Source: Clostridium sp. DL-VIII | Lineage (GTDB): Bacteria; Bacillota; Clostridia; Clostridiales; Clostridiaceae | Assembly (NCBI RefSeq): GCF_000230835.1 | Contig: NZ_CM001240.1 | Span: 4,614,779 to 4,678,778, forward strand | Direction: 5' to 3' | DNA length: 64,000 nt | In this document: positions 9,410-19,421 of the stretch, piece after piece | Numbering within the stretch: the stretch's first letter is position 1 | How the letters are laid out: each line of letters starts with the position of its first letter | Position numbers and translations under genes: made by a program | Notes under the pieces: generated by a model | Told to the model about the DNA's origin: nothing | Databases searched by the model: none | What the model saw: the letters and a program-made list of their open reading frames with translations, nothing else

Positions 9410-9841
9410 TTAATCAGCAATTTTTTCAGATAATCTATCAATTAAAGAAATTAATATATTCATTTCTGCCTCACTTAATTCATCTCTTAATGATTTCTCA
9501 AATTTAAGGATAAAATCATATATATTACTTTGAGCTTCTAAGCCTTTTTCTGTAAGTATTATCTTCTTAAGCCTTGCATCTTCAGAAACACTTACTCTGT
9601 CAACAAATCCATTTTTCTCCATAAGCTGAAGTACACTAGTTACAGAAGAACGCCTAATATCAAGTTCTTCCTCAATATCCTTTTGAAATATATCTCTTTC
9701 TTTGGATTTAAAATAAATAAAACCAAGAATTCTTCCCTGAACACCCGTTATCCCATATTGTGATGCCTCTTTGTCTATTTTTCTATGAATTCTCTTAGCT
9801 AGTATATTTATCTTTTTTCCTATATGTACCTCTTTATCCAT
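9410..9841 (-). CDS. MarR family transcriptional repressor of the ABC exporter
   Basis: A 143-residue winged-helix protein. Seen: helical N-terminus, DIRRSSVTSVLQLMEKNGFVDRVS as recognition helix and start of wing, DARLKKIILTEKG as the wing strand, and a helical dimerisation tail (FEKSLRDELSEAEMNILISLIDRLSE). The start at 9841 is chosen because TAGGAG is seven bases upstream; an ATG six bases earlier would be too close to it. First gene of marR-ABC-ABC. Inverted repeats TGTTAG-N4-CTAACA occur before this gene and again before the exporter, suggesting autoregulation and ligand-released repression of efflux. Confidence 0.9.
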   Translation of the reverse strand: MDKEVHIGKKINILAKRIHRKIDKEASQYGITGVQGRILGFIYFKSKERDIFQKDIEEELDIRRSSVTSVLQLMEKNGFVDRVSVSEDARLKKIILTEKGLEAQSNIYDFILKFEKSLRDELSEAEMNILISLIDRLSEKIAD

Positions 9842-9860
9842 ACTCATACTCCTATCATTT

Positions 9861-9876
9861 TGTTAGGCTTCTAACA
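9861..9876. promoter_or_regulatory. MarR operator copy 1 (before the MarR gene)
   Basis: TGTTAGGCTTCTAACA: perfect 6-bp inverted repeat with a 4-base spacer, 20 bases upstream of the MarR start codon. Assigned to this MarR by position and by the second copy at 9368. Confidence 0.65.
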
Positions 9877-10044
9877 TTATTTAATTATAATTGTTACTAA
9901 AACCTTTGTCAATATAGTTATTATCAACCTTTTACATGTAAACGAATCACACATTGTATTTATTCAGTCAAATAAAATTTCAACATTAAAAGACTTATAA
10001 AATCGTTAATACTTGTATATAGATATATTAGGGGGGATTTAACC

Positions 10045-10809
10045 ATGAACAAAAAAATAAGAAAAATGATTACATGTACACTCATAATCAGTGCCTTATG
10101 TACTATTTCGCCTGTAACCAATCTACTTACGACAAAAGCATATGCATCATCTACACATGATACTAAATTGAAAGACATTGATTTAAATCATGGTCATATT
10201 GACTTTTTATCAAATGATGATACTTATTTAAATGATCTTTATTTAAGTGATGGATATATGTCTTTTAATAAAGATAATACTTCTTACTATGTAACTGCTT
10301 TCTCATCAGTTGATAACACAAAAATTAGAACTAAGCTAAAAGATGAAGCAAATCTTTCTAATACATCAAATAAGATAAATCAATGGGTATCTTTAGATGG
10401 ACATATGCAGTATATTGATGCTTCAGGAAATCCATTAAAAAATACTTGGTTTTGGGATAGTAATATTAAAAAATATCATTTTTTAAATGGTAATGGATAC
10501 ATGCATACAGGCTGGCTTTCTTATAATTCGCATTGGTACTATTTGGATGAAAATGGTATCATGTTAACAGGCTGGCAATATTTAAACGACAACTGGTATT
10601 ACTTAAATTATGGAGGCGAGATGTTGACCGGCTGGTTTAAGGATAATAATGGGCGCTGGTACTTTTTCGATAATAATGGAACTATGTTAACTGGCTGGAT
10701 AATTAATAATGGCAAATACTATCATTTAAGTAATAGTGGCGCCATGGATTATAATCAAATTATTGATGGATTCAGATTAGGTTCTGATGGTGCTTGGATT
10801 GGACGATAA
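10045..10809 (+). CDS. Secreted protein with cell-wall (choline-type) binding repeats
   Basis: A 254-residue exported protein. Signal peptide at 1-35 (KKIRKMITCTLIISALCTIS, then AYA-S cleavage-like site). Residues 36-110 are a short unknown domain rich in L, D and Y. From about 115 there are about five 20-residue CW_binding_1 repeats of the form GWx(5)WYYLxxxGxMLTGW, with aromatic residues that stack on choline or related wall ligands. It ends within a last partial repeat and has no recognised enzyme domain. RBS GGGGGG precedes the ATG. Together with the convergent gene at 10994 it forms a pair of wall-binding proteins; a surface adhesion or wall-remodelling accessory role is inference. Confidence 0.85.
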   Translation: MNKKIRKMITCTLIISALCTISPVTNLLTTKAYASSTHDTKLKDIDLNHGHIDFLSNDDTYLNDLYLSDGYMSFNKDNTSYYVTAFSSVDNTKIRTKLKDEANLSNTSNKINQWVSLDGHMQYIDASGNPLKNTWFWDSNIKKYHFLNGNGYMHTGWLSYNSHWYYLDENGIMLTGWQYLNDNWYYLNYGGEMLTGWFKDNNGRWYFFDNNGTMLTGWIINNGKYYHLSNSGAMDYNQIIDGFRLGSDGAWIGR

Positions 10810-10871
10810 AATAAATTTCCCATAAATTTATTTTCTTCAGTTTTAAAAGGATCTCATTAAAACAGCAATTA

Positions 10872-10937
10872 GGAGGTACATACATTTTTTGCGCCTTATA
10901 ATATTCACTGAAATAAGCATTAAATGTATTAACCTCC
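10872..10937. repeat. Imperfect inverted repeat between convergent genes
   Basis: GGAGGTACATACATTT (10872-10887) pairs with AAATGTATTAACCTCC (10922-10937), 14 of 16 positions, with a 34-base loop. It has no clean T run after either arm, so it is a weak terminator candidate for the two convergent genes; it could instead be a small repeat element. Confidence 0.45.
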
Positions 10938-10993
10938 AGTTAATCTTATTTGATTATTAAATGTACATTTCTATTTCAACATATCACTAAATT

Positions 10994-12055
10994 CTATTCA
11001 GTTACAACTACATCAAAGGAAGTTTTTGTTCCGTTAACATCTATTGTAATAGTAACTTTTCCTGGCTTATGTGCTACAATTTTTGGATTAATATTTCTAT
11101 AGAATCCATCCTCTAGACCCAGATCAATTCCCGGATATACAGTTTTTTCATCGCTACTGCTGCATATTGCTATTAGATTAGGAAATGATGTACTTTTATA
11201 ATCTGTGCTTTCTATCTTAATTGCTCCTAAATATATAGACTGATTAGTTTTGCAGTATAATGTCTTACCTTCAACTGTTGCTTTTTGCTTTGCATTATCT
11301 AACTTATCTCCGCTTTCATTTTGAATTAACTTTCCTTTGAAGGTTTGTTCTTCTGAATTTACATAAGCTAAATTCATCATTTTACTATCATCTAAATTAA
11401 CTTTATAATTATCTGTAGTGGACTTAGTTGTAAGTGCGCCTTCTGCCCATAATTCATCACTTTCATTAGTTATACCTTTTATAAATTCGCCATCATTTCC
11501 CAAAAGATACTTCGAGCCATCTTGTCCAACATATTCACCTCTTTGAAGTGCCCCATCATCATTAAATACATATATATCTCCATCTATATTCCATCCACCG
11601 CTTGCAAAAATAACATCAGAAACTTTGAAATACGTATTTCCATTTTCATTAAACCAACTGAAATTTGAAGTTGACATCATCTTTTCTTCTGAAGGTTGCT
11701 TTGTATCAATACTATTTGACTCAATTTTTGCTGGAAGACTATTATTCAGCCATCTTCCATTATTATCAAATTCATATATTTTATCTTTTATTGTCAATTT
11801 ACCAGTAGCCATTACTCCGTTATCCTGTAAGTAATACCACCATGCTCCATCTTTAATCCATCCCTTTTCCATGTATCCATTAGTTCCAAAATAATACCAC
11901 AATCCATCTATTTTTTTCCAACCTGTACAATAAGAATTTCCTTCTGTATACCACCATCCAGAGCTATCTTCTTTCCATTCTGCTGAAACTCCTATAGGCA
12001 TTAGTGTAATTGTTGATATTAAAATAAGAAGACTGCAAATTAATTTTTTAATCAT
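10994..12055 (-). CDS. Secreted cell-wall-binding-repeat protein with C-terminal Ig-like domain
   Basis: A 353-residue exported protein. Signal peptide at 1-25 (MIKKLICSLLILISTITLMP, cleavage near VSA-E). Then three or four CW_binding_1 repeats (WWYTEGNSYCTGWKKIDGLW, WYYFGTNGYMEKGWIKDGAW) to about residue 100, a spacer, another repeat-like segment near 130-200, and a C-terminal beta-rich domain with HKPGKVTITIDVNGTKTSFD, which resembles bacterial Ig-like (BIG2-type) folds. No catalytic motif seen. Convergent with the protein at 10045 but with different non-repeat parts, so not a simple duplicate. Location: cell surface. Confidence 0.82.
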   Translation of the reverse strand: MIKKLICSLLILISTITLMPIGVSAEWKEDSSGWWYTEGNSYCTGWKKIDGLWYYFGTNGYMEKGWIKDGAWWYYLQDNGVMATGKLTIKDKIYEFDNNGRWLNNSLPAKIESNSIDTKQPSEEKMMSTSNFSWFNENGNTYFKVSDVIFASGGWNIDGDIYVFNDDGALQRGEYVGQDGSKYLLGNDGEFIKGITNESDELWAEGALTTKSTTDNYKVNLDDSKMMNLAYVNSEEQTFKGKLIQNESGDKLDNAKQKATVEGKTLYCKTNQSIYLGAIKIESTDYKSTSFPNLIAICSSSDEKTVYPGIDLGLEDGFYRNINPKIVAHKPGKVTITIDVNGTKTSFDVVVTE

Positions 12056-12504
12056 ATTTTTATTACCGCCTTTTCATAACTCTCCATTTATTACAAGTTA
12101 TTTTATATATAAAAATAATTCCGTATCTATATAATTATTCAATTATATAATAATAATACCATTTAATTTTCTTTTTGTATGTAATTGTTTAGGTACAATT
12201 TAATAAGATTTTAGCAAAAAAATTGAAAACTACTTGCACACGTTCTCCATTAACATTATTTTATTTTTTGCCATATTTTTCATCCTATTTTTGAAAATTT
12301 AATATTTTTATTACGTAAAGGTTAACTTTATATAAAAACCCCCAATTCAAGTTTTATTATATTTTTACTTTTTTTAACTTTTATATAAAATTTTGTCTTG
12401 CAATACTTTGAAAAATTATCGTATATTATAAATGGATCAAATTTTTTGGTATATTTTTCAATTATTTATACTGAAAATACTATAAAACTTCAGGGGGAGT
12501 CATT
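12056..12504. other. AT-rich intergenic region upstream of second chemoreceptor
   Basis: About 450 bases between divergent genes (wall-binding protein on minus, chemoreceptor on plus). No open frame with an RBS is seen. Long T and A runs are present (for example 12340-12380). Both promoters must be here; none could be assigned with confidence. Confidence 0.45.
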
Positions 12505-14232
12505 ATGAAATGGTTTAACAACTTAAATATGTCAAAAAAACTAATACCAGCATTTATTACTATAGCTTTATTTATAGCTTTGGTTGGAACCGTCGGAATA
12601 AAAAACATGCAAACTCTAAGTAAAAATGCAAAAAATATGTACGAACAAAATCTTACTTCTATTCAGAAATTAAATAAAGTCAAACAGGATACTTTAGAAA
12701 TAAAATATGATCTATCAGAAATATCAAACCTTGAGAACAAAGATAATCAAAATCCTAACTTAGAAAAAGAGATTTTTACTTATGCAGCTGAAACAGACGC
12801 TATTCTTGGTGATTATGAAAAAAACTTTTTAACTGAAGATGAAAAAGATTCCTTCCAAAAATTAAAAAATGATTTGAATGAGTTTAGAAACATCTACGCT
12901 AATGTAATAAAGCTCGCAGATGTAAAGGATTTCGAATCGTCCAAAACTAAACTTTCAGAAATTACCATAGTTCAAACTGATTTATTTAAAGACTTTGATG
13001 ATTTAATTAGAGCTAATAATGATAAAGCATTTAATGCATATTCTCAAAGTGAAAGCACATTCAATTCCTCGTTATTCTTCTCAATATCTATAATAGTTTT
13101 AGGTTTAGTATTGGCTATAGCAACTGGATTACTTATAGCAACAAGCATAAGCAAGCAGTTGCGAAAACTCCTAAATCTTGCGGAAGCAATTGGCGAAGGT
13201 GATTTCACTCAAAAAATAGAATTAAATAATAATGATGAAATCGGTAGAGTTTCTCAAGCATTAAATAAAGCCGTTGAAAATATACAGGAACTTATAATAA
13301 AAATAGCTAGTAGCGCTGAAATGATGGATCTATCCAGTGGAGATTTATCTACTACTACTGAAGAAATCTCATCAATGATGCATTCTTCAAGTGAAGCTAC
13401 AGAAACAATTGCTCAAGGAGCTCAAGATTTAAGTGCTACTACTGAGAAGTTACATGCTTCAATGGATGAAATAGCTATAAATACATCTAACTTAGCTGAT
13501 AAAGCAGAAGAATCAAGGATTTCCGGTGGTGAAATAAATAAGAGAGCTATTGAAATAAAGGGAAAAGCTACTGAGAACATAAAACAAAATAATAAGATAT
13601 ATGAAGAGAAAAGGCTCAATATTATAAAAGCAATTGAAGATGGTAAGGTCGTTGAGGAAGTTAAGCTGATGGCAGAATCTATTGGAAGTATAGCAGAACA
13701 AACTAATCTCCTTGCTCTAAACGCTGCCATAGAAGCCGCAAGAGCTGGAGAACACGGAAAAGGCTTTGCAGTAGTAGCTGAAGAGGTTAGAACCTTAGCT
13801 GAGCAATCATCTGAAGCAGTAATACAAATTCAAAATATGGTAACTCAAGTACGAAACGCTTTCGATGCATTATCTTCAAGTGGTCAAGATATTCTTGATT
13901 ATATGGCAAATAACGTAAAGTCAAGCTATACTTTACTTTTAAATACAGGTATACAATATGAAAAAGATGCAAACTTTGTCAGCAGTATGGCTACTAATAT
14001 AGCCACAGCTGCGAAACAGATGAGTGAAACAATAACTCAAGTAAATCAAGTATTTGAGGGTATTTCCGAACTTGCAGAAGAATCAGCTGCTAGTTCAGAA
14101 GAAGTATTAGCCAGTATAAATGAAGTTACTAAAGCTTCAGCTCAAGCCGCTGACTCTACTCAAACTCAAGCGGAGCTTGCTCAAGGATTAACCCTACTGG
14201 TAAGAAATTTTAAAATCGACATTGAATTTTAA
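12505..14232 (+). CDS. Methyl-accepting chemotaxis protein (second chemoreceptor)
   Basis: A 575-residue receptor: TM1 at about 12-32, four-helix-bundle-type sensor ([20 protein letters not shown] opens the family's first helix), TM2 at about 190-212, HAMP at about 213-266 ([20 protein letters not shown]), and the signalling hairpin [20 protein letters not shown] followed by [18 protein letters not shown] around residues 397-434. RBS GGGGGAG six bases before the ATG. Monocistronic with a strong terminator. It is a diverged paralogue of the receptor at 2549; the sensor domains differ, so the ligands probably do as well. Confidence 0.95.
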   Translation: MKWFNNLNMSKKLIPAFITIALFIALVGTVGIKNMQTLSKNAKNMYEQNLTSIQKLNKVKQDTLEIKYDLSEISNLENKDNQNPNLEKEIFTYAAETDAILGDYEKNFLTEDEKDSFQKLKNDLNEFRNIYANVIKLADVKDFESSKTKLSEITIVQTDLFKDFDDLIRANNDKAFNAYSQSESTFNSSLFFSISIIVLGLVLAIATGLLIATSISKQLRKLLNLAEAIGEGDFTQKIELNNNDEIGRVSQALNKAVENIQELIIKIASSAEMMDLSSGDLSTTTEEISSMMHSSSEATETIAQGAQDLSATTEKLHASMDEIAINTSNLADKAEESRISGGEINKRAIEIKGKATENIKQNNKIYEEKRLNIIKAIEDGKVVEEVKLMAESIGSIAEQTNLLALNAAIEAARAGEHGKGFAVVAEEVRTLAEQSSEAVIQIQNMVTQVRNAFDALSSSGQDILDYMANNVKSSYTLLLNTGIQYEKDANFVSSMATNIATAAKQMSETITQVNQVFEGISELAEESAASSEEVLASINEVTKASAQAADSTQTQAELAQGLTLLVRNFKIDIEF

Positions 14233-14242
14233 ATAAAAAATT

Positions 14243-14289
14243 AGAGATTGATGCAAGAATATTAATATTTTTGCATCAATCTCTTTTTA
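14243..14289 (+). terminator. Terminator after second chemoreceptor
   Basis: Arms AGAGATTGATGCAA (14243-14256) and TTGCATCAATCTCT, then TTTTT. Ten bases after the stop codon. It can also serve the convergent gene ending at 14301. Confidence 0.85.
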
Positions 14290-14300
14290 TATTAATAATA

Positions 14301-14657
14301 TTATAATACTTTTCTATTTCCATCTTTATCAAAAACTTTTCGCAAATGAATTTCAGTATAAAATATAGACCCTAAAACAAGTATTACAGTCACTATTCCT
14401 GATATTTTTCTGCTTATACTTGGATAATCTTTATAAAAAAATGTGATTGTTAAGGACAGCAATAAACATATGATACCACTTACTATCATCATCATAGCAC
14501 TAAACTCATTACCTTCCTTCCAAGTTTCCTTATTCTTCATAGAAAAAAAAGTTCTATAGCCAAAAATTCCATTTACTTCTTCTGGTGCCCAAAGTTTAAG
14601 TGCTACCCCACATATTATAAATATAATACTTGGTAATGCGTTCCGTATTAATCCCAT
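14301..14657 (-). CDS. SdpI family small membrane protein
   Basis: About 118 residues with three hydrophobic segments (near 8-26, 60-78, 88-106). The central motif NGIFGYRTFFSMKNKETWKE matches the SdpI C-terminal family signature (GYRT-S-KN-TW). In Bacillus subtilis SdpI is an immunity protein and signal transducer for the SdpC toxin; most clostridial homologues are of unknown role. No sdpABC toxin genes are near. The start at 14657 is set by TTTGGAGG nine bases upstream. Single gene. Confidence 0.75.
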   Translation of the reverse strand: MGLIRNALPSIIFIICGVALKLWAPEEVNGIFGYRTFFSMKNKETWKEGNEFSAMMMIVSGIICLLLSLTITFFYKDYPSISRKISGIVTVILVLGSIFYTEIHLRKVFDKDGNRKVL

Positions 14658-14830
14658 AAGTTTTGCCTCCAAATTACATCTTAGTCATTGTTACTTCTAA
14701 CCATATTTCCCTTATACCAAAATCATAACCCACTTATTTTTAGAACTAATAATTTTATAAATAATATAAGCACATAGCTATTATAACACAACTTGTAATT
14801 TTTTCTATACTAAAAATATAGAATATATTC

Positions 14831-15601
14831 TCATCTTTTTATTGGAAAATATAATTCTGCTGTATCATCCGTAATAAGTCCAAATTCAAATCCATGAGCT
14901 TTATAATATTCTATTATCTGTGGAAGCGCTTTGCAGGTATTCTTATTCATATCAGTGCAGTGTAAAAGTAACATTACCCTATCCTTTTTATCGCTGCCCT
15001 TTATAGCTCTTGAATACAATTTATATGGTGAAGTTCTTGGGTTTAATCCATCACAATTATCTATGTTCCAATCATAAATTCTAAAATTATTATCATGTAA
15101 TTTTTTTAAATAACTTTTGCTTAAATGTTTATAGCTGCCACCTGGAAATCTGATTATATTTGGTTCTACTCCAACAACCTTCTTTATTTCGGCACGACAC
15201 TCAATCATCTCCTGTATGAATTTATCTTCATTACAATAAATTCTTTTAAAATTATGTGTATATGTATGAAGTCCTATGCTATTTCCCTCTTCATAAATCC
15301 TTTTTACTATGTCCTCTCTACCTTCAATTTGATTTCCAATAAGAAAGAATGTTGCTTTAACTTCATTTGCTTTCAATATATCTAAAACATTATTTGTAAC
15401 TTTATAACTAGGTCCATCATCAAACGTTAAGTAAATGATCTTTTTCTTATGTTTAGAAATCTTTCCATTTTCCGCTTTACTTTCAGTATTTACACTTAAG
15501 GAATCAGCTGCTGTAACAGCTCTAACAGTTTCCTGAAACATAGAAATAATAAGAAATGCACTAAAAACAAAAGTTAAAATATATCTTAATTTATTTTTCA
15601 T
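14831..15601 (-). CDS. Polysaccharide deacetylase (CE4/NodB domain), exported
   Basis: About 256 residues. Membrane/signal segment at 1-25 (YILTFVFSAFLIISMF), linker, then NodB homology domain from about 58 to the end. The CE4 motifs are all visible: TFDDGP (motif 1, catalytic base and metal Asp), HTYTH (motif 2, metal His pair), RFPGGSYK (motif 3), DWNID (motif 4) and LLLHCT (motif 5). Likely removes N- or O-acetyl groups from peptidoglycan or a surface glycan, similar to PdaA-type enzymes. The start at 15601 follows GGAGGAGATAAG; an in-frame ATG 36 bases upstream has no RBS. Single gene. Confidence 0.88.
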   Translation of the reverse strand: MKNKLRYILTFVFSAFLIISMFQETVRAVTAADSLSVNTESKAENGKISKHKKKIIYLTFDDGPSYKVTNNVLDILKANEVKATFFLIGNQIEGREDIVKRIYEEGNSIGLHTYTHNFKRIYCNEDKFIQEMIECRAEIKKVVGVEPNIIRFPGGSYKHLSKSYLKKLHDNNFRIYDWNIDNCDGLNPRTSPYKLYSRAIKGSDKKDRVMLLLHCTDMNKNTCKALPQIIEYYKAHGFEFGLITDDTAELYFPIKR

Positions 15602-15819
15602 CTTATCTCCTCCAATGCAACCTTCTTTATTTTTCATTAGATTATTTTTCTTTTTTATTATTTGCTATTTTCAGGCCTTTATTTATGGTAATTTCAGATT
15701 TATAATAGTGTTAAACATTTTTATAATAAATAATAAACTTATTTTACATTTTGGTTATTTACTCTATATTTAATTTAATTTTATAAGCTATATTATTAGA
15801 AAAATAGGAGTGATAAATT

Positions 15820-16524
15820 TTGCAGACTATAATTGAATTAATTAATAATTATGGATATATAATTTTGTTTTTTGCTTTAGCTCTTGAATTGATTTTACTT
15901 CCATTACCTGGTGAGCTAATGATGACTTATTGTGGTTTTCTTATTTATAAAGGTAACATGGACTTACTTCCAAGCATACTAACAGCCACTGCTGGTGTGA
16001 CACTTGGAATAACAATATCCTATATAACTGGTAGTACATTAGGCGAGCGTTTTTTTCAAAAATATGGCTCACATTTTCACCTTGGACCTAATCGTTTAAA
16101 AAAGGTTTCATCATGGTTTGATACATATGGTACTAAATTAATTTTCTTAGCTTATTATATCCCAGGAATCAGGCACCTTACTGGTTATTTTTCAGGCATA
16201 ACGAAACTTTCTTATAAAAAATTTGCTTTAAATGCATATTTAGGTGCCCTTGTATGGACTTCCACTTTTATCTTATTGGGTAATTTTCTTGGATTAAATT
16301 GGTATAAGTTTCATTACTATTCAAAAGAACTTACAATTGTAATAATTTCACTTGCCGCTTCAATTTTATTAATTCTCTATATCTACAAGAAATCGCAAAT
16401 TTCTGTACTAAAATCGCCTTATAAAACTATGAACTTGCTTAATTCAATTGGAAAGATAAAACTTGCACTCTTTTCAATTGTGGCTATGCTTTTAGGTTTC
16501 TTTGCTTTTTATAACTTTACTTAA
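15820..16524 (+). CDS. DedA family membrane protein
   Basis: A 234-residue protein with about five or six hydrophobic helices. DedA/VTT signatures seen: the acidic-Pro segment ELILLPLPGELMM near 22-34, GSTLGERFFQKYG, and the FLAYYIPGIRHLTGYFSG segment (R-x3-G motif) near 108-130. The family are undecaprenyl phosphate or phospholipid flippases and proton-dependent transport proteins in the membrane. It uses a TTG start at 15820, with AGGAG nine bases upstream. Monocistronic, closed by a terminator. The last 60 residues add a TM hairpin that is longer than in the shortest members. Confidence 0.85.
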   Translation: MQTIIELINNYGYIILFFALALELILLPLPGELMMTYCGFLIYKGNMDLLPSILTATAGVTLGITISYITGSTLGERFFQKYGSHFHLGPNRLKKVSSWFDTYGTKLIFLAYYIPGIRHLTGYFSGITKLSYKKFALNAYLGALVWTSTFILLGNFLGLNWYKFHYYSKELTIVIISLAASILLILYIYKKSQISVLKSPYKTMNLLNSIGKIKLALFSIVAMLLGFFAFYNFT

Positions 16525-16571
16525 AGATACTTTTTATGTAACTCCATTTACTTTCATACACTTCAAATCAC

Positions 16572-16611
16572 AAAAAGTGTTGTATCAATTAAACTGATAT
16601 AACACTTTTTT
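16572..16611. terminator. Bidirectional terminator between DedA and glycyl radical enzyme genes
   Basis: AAAAAGTGTT (16572-16581) and AACACTTTTT (16601-16610) with inner TATCA/TGATA pairing; A run on one side and T run on the other. Confidence 0.8.
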
Positions 16612-16654
16612 AATATAAACTACATTATTAAATATTTTCGTTTTCTATTTTTAA

Positions 16655-19060
16655 TTATAAAATTTGTTCTGTTCTCTCAATAATATCATCTTGTGTCTGC
16701 TTAGATAATACATTAAAGAAGGCACTATAACCTGCAACTCTGACAATTAAATCTCTATGTTTTTCTGGATTCTTTTGTGCATCAATTAAGGTATCTCTAG
16801 AAACTACATTATACTGAACATGAAAACCTTCTAATCGATTGAAGAACGCTCTAATTAATAAAATTAATTTCATTCTATCTTCTTCCTTGGATAACATTTG
16901 AGGTGTAACTTTCTGATTTAATAATACACCTCCAGTAATATCATGTGTCGGCAATTTTGAAACTGATTTGAATACTGCTGTAGGTCCATTTTTATCCATC
17001 GCGTGAGATGGTGAACATCCTTCCGCTAAAGGTTCTCCTGCTTTTCTTCCATCTGGAGTTGCTAAGGTTCCACCCCCTTGCGGTACATTAGCAGATATTG
17101 ATGATGTTCCCGCATAATAGCCTCCTCCAATTGGACCCCTTCCATACCTAGTATTTTTATATTTCTTTATTTCATCAATATAAATTTCATAGGCATCTCT
17201 TAATAATAAGTCTACATAATCATCATCATTTCCATACTTAGGTGCATTATTAATTAAAATTTCCTGAATCCTTCTACCTTCCTCTCCCTCATAATTATTA
17301 CTTAGTGCATCCCATAATTGTGCTGGAGTAAAACTCTTATCCTCAAATACACATTTTTTAATAGCTGCAAGAGAATCTCCAAGGTTCGCAATACCTACCT
17401 GTAAATCACTGATAAAATCATATACTGCTCCGCCTTCTTTTAGATTTAGTCCTCTTTCAATGCAATCATCTGTTAACGCAGAGCATAACACATCTGCTGT
17501 AACCTCTTCTATAGCCATATCTGCACAGCTGTCTATTATTACACTATGCCTTGTGAATTCACGAATAATTTTATTCCAAGCTTTCATAACCTCATCAAAA
17601 GATGTCATATTCTTAAAGTGACCTATGCCCTCACAAAGCTTTGTCCCTGATTCAGGATCTATTCCATTATTTAATGCAATTAATAATGATTTAGGAAAAT
17701 TTAAGAAACTCATTCCAGTACATCTATAGCCCCATTTTCCTGGAACTGCAACTTCAACACATCCAATTGCACTATAATTGTAGGCATCTTCCTCTGCTAC
17801 TCCCTTTTCTATAAAAGAAGGAATAATAACCTCGTCACTATTAAAAGCTGGCATCCCAAATCCTAATCTCACAACTTCAATACATTCTTTCATAAAATCA
17901 TCAGACAATCCCTTGTGGTAACGCACTGTTAAGTTAGGTTGTGGCAATTTTGCCTGAGCAACACTTTTTAGAATTAAATAACTTAATGGATTAACTGCAT
18001 CTTTCTTATCAGAGGTTTGTCCACCAACTGTAACATTTTGATATAATGGACTCCCTGCACTAAATCTTGTATGTGACCAGCTTCTTATTTTATTTATTGT
18101 AAATGTCTTAAGCCATAAGTTTGTCAATAATTCATTAGCACTGTATTCAGTAATAATTTTATTTTTTAAGTCATTTTCATAATAAGGATTTAAGTATTGA
18201 TCCATTCTTCCGTATGAAAGTGAATGCCCATTTGACTCAATTTGTAAAACCAAATGAATCATCCAAAGTGATTGTATTGCCTCATGAAAGGTATCTGCTG
18301 GATAATACGGAACCTTATTTAGTATTCTAGACATTTCCAATAATTCTGTTTTTCTAGTATCATTATTTTCCGTTTTTGACATTTCCAAAGCTAAATCTGC
18401 ATAACGCTTTGCAAAAGCTGCTACTGCATCAATTACAATTAAAATTGCTCTATAAAAATAAGATTTATTTAAGTTTCTATAATCCGTAAGGTCTAATTCT
18501 TTTAACTTTCTTTCTGCTCTCTCTTTGTAATTTACTAATCCAAGCTTTAATACTTTATCATAATTAACTGCGATATGAGCATCTCCTGAAGTAATATTTC
18601 CCTCTGCTTTTATAATTCCAAGGTCATAAAAAATTCTGCTTTCAGCAGGCATTCCTGCAAGCCCTCTATCTTTTAATGTTTTATGTTGCCAAAATGGTGC
18701 AATTACTTTTAAAACCTTTTTAGCATCTTCCGTAATATAGAATATATCCCCATCACGTTTTTCAAATTCATCTAATTCATCAATAACCCAATCCATAGCA
18801 TATTCAGGAAAAATAGGCGCCGAGCGGTTAGATGAAGCTTGATTACCTGCAATTACTGTATCATCTTCAATGAATATAGTCATATTTTTTAATATATTTT
18901 CTAAGCACAATGCTCTACGCAGCACCATTGGTTTATCACCATGTTCTTTGTAACTTTCTGTGGTAAACTTAGCCCTTTCTACACACACCATAGGCTTTGC
19001 ATTTAATAATTCCTCACGGAAATTATGCATTCTTATTGTTAATTCTCCAAAATGATTCAT
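16655..19060 (-). CDS. Glycyl radical enzyme of the PFL2/PflD type, substrate unknown
   Basis: About 801 residues with the PFL-like domain and C-terminal glycine radical domain. Thiyl radical site: IGCVEVAVPGKWGYRC with Cys434; the GCVE motif (Cys followed two residues later by Glu) marks dehydratase/lyase-type members rather than true pyruvate formate-lyase, which has two adjacent Cys. Radical loop VRVAGYSAFF with Gly777. The protein resembles E. coli PflD/YbiW-type enzymes more than CutC, HypD or glycerol dehydratase as far as can be judged by eye; reports linking YbiW/PflD relatives to anhydro-sugar phosphates are recalled, not tested here. The start at 19060 is set by AAAGGGG; an in-frame upstream ATG lacks an RBS and would overlap an operator-like palindrome. 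Paired with a DeoR regulator and a divergent activase, so oxygen-sensitive catabolism of a sugar or polyol derivative is the likely role. Confidence 0.88.
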   Translation of the reverse strand: MNHFGELTIRMHNFREELLNAKPMVCVERAKFTTESYKEHGDKPMVLRRALCLENILKNMTIFIEDDTVIAGNQASSNRSAPIFPEYAMDWVIDELDEFEKRDGDIFYITEDAKKVLKVIAPFWQHKTLKDRGLAGMPAESRIFYDLGIIKAEGNITSGDAHIAVNYDKVLKLGLVNYKERAERKLKELDLTDYRNLNKSYFYRAILIVIDAVAAFAKRYADLALEMSKTENNDTRKTELLEMSRILNKVPYYPADTFHEAIQSLWMIHLVLQIESNGHSLSYGRMDQYLNPYYENDLKNKIITEYSANELLTNLWLKTFTINKIRSWSHTRFSAGSPLYQNVTVGGQTSDKKDAVNPLSYLILKSVAQAKLPQPNLTVRYHKGLSDDFMKECIEVVRLGFGMPAFNSDEVIIPSFIEKGVAEEDAYNYSAIGCVEVAVPGKWGYRCTGMSFLNFPKSLLIALNNGIDPESGTKLCEGIGHFKNMTSFDEVMKAWNKIIREFTRHSVIIDSCADMAIEEVTADVLCSALTDDCIERGLNLKEGGAVYDFISDLQVGIANLGDSLAAIKKCVFEDKSFTPAQLWDALSNNYEGEEGRRIQEILINNAPKYGNDDDYVDLLLRDAYEIYIDEIKKYKNTRYGRGPIGGGYYAGTSSISANVPQGGGTLATPDGRKAGEPLAEGCSPSHAMDKNGPTAVFKSVSKLPTHDITGGVLLNQKVTPQMLSKEEDRMKLILLIRAFFNRLEGFHVQYNVVSRDTLIDAQKNPEKHRDLIVRVAGYSAFFNVLSKQTQDDIIERTEQIL

Positions 19061-19117
19061 AAACATTCCCCTTTCATTGAATAACTTAATACTCAAACAC
19101 CTAGTGCTCATATTTTT

Positions 19118-19131
19118 ATTTCATTTGAAAT
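19118..19131. promoter_or_regulatory. Operator-like palindrome 1 upstream of glycyl radical enzyme
   Basis: ATTTCATTTGAAAT, 6-bp arms around a 2-base centre. The half site TTTGAAAT recurs at 19191-19204 and in the activase promoter at 20412-20437. Likely bound by the DeoR protein. Confidence 0.55.
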
Positions 19132-19190
19132 AATTTTGTTTTCACATGCACTTCAATTATATACTATAGTTACATTTTGTCAATAAATAT

Positions 19191-19204
19191 ATTTCATTTG
19201 AAAC
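19191..19204. promoter_or_regulatory. Operator-like palindrome 2 upstream of glycyl radical enzyme
   Basis: ATTTCATTTGAAAC, same as the copy at 19118 except for the last base; the start points are 73 bases apart (about seven helical turns), which would allow cooperative binding or looping. Confidence 0.55.
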
Positions 19205-19421
19205 TTATATATTTTCCTTTTGAAATTCACATATATAATCATATTTCTTAAAAATAAAAGATATAACTGTTATGTTGATATTAATACATAGCATTGCGTA
19301 CTTTAAGGGAGTATAAATCAAATTGATTTTTATTATGATTGTTATTCAAAAACATAATCTAATTAAAGCAAATATAATCAGCTATATTTATATGTGTAAA
19401 TAGAAAAAATTCAATATATGT

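Noticed and set aside
10872..10937. Clean intrinsic terminator between the two wall-binding protein genes
   Set aside because: The arms pair well but neither side has a T run, and the loop is 34 bases; kept only as an inverted repeat.
13422..13730. 102-codon frame on the minus strand inside the chemoreceptor gene
   Set aside because: It lies wholly antisense to the conserved signalling domain, with no RBS; it is a shadow of coding bias.
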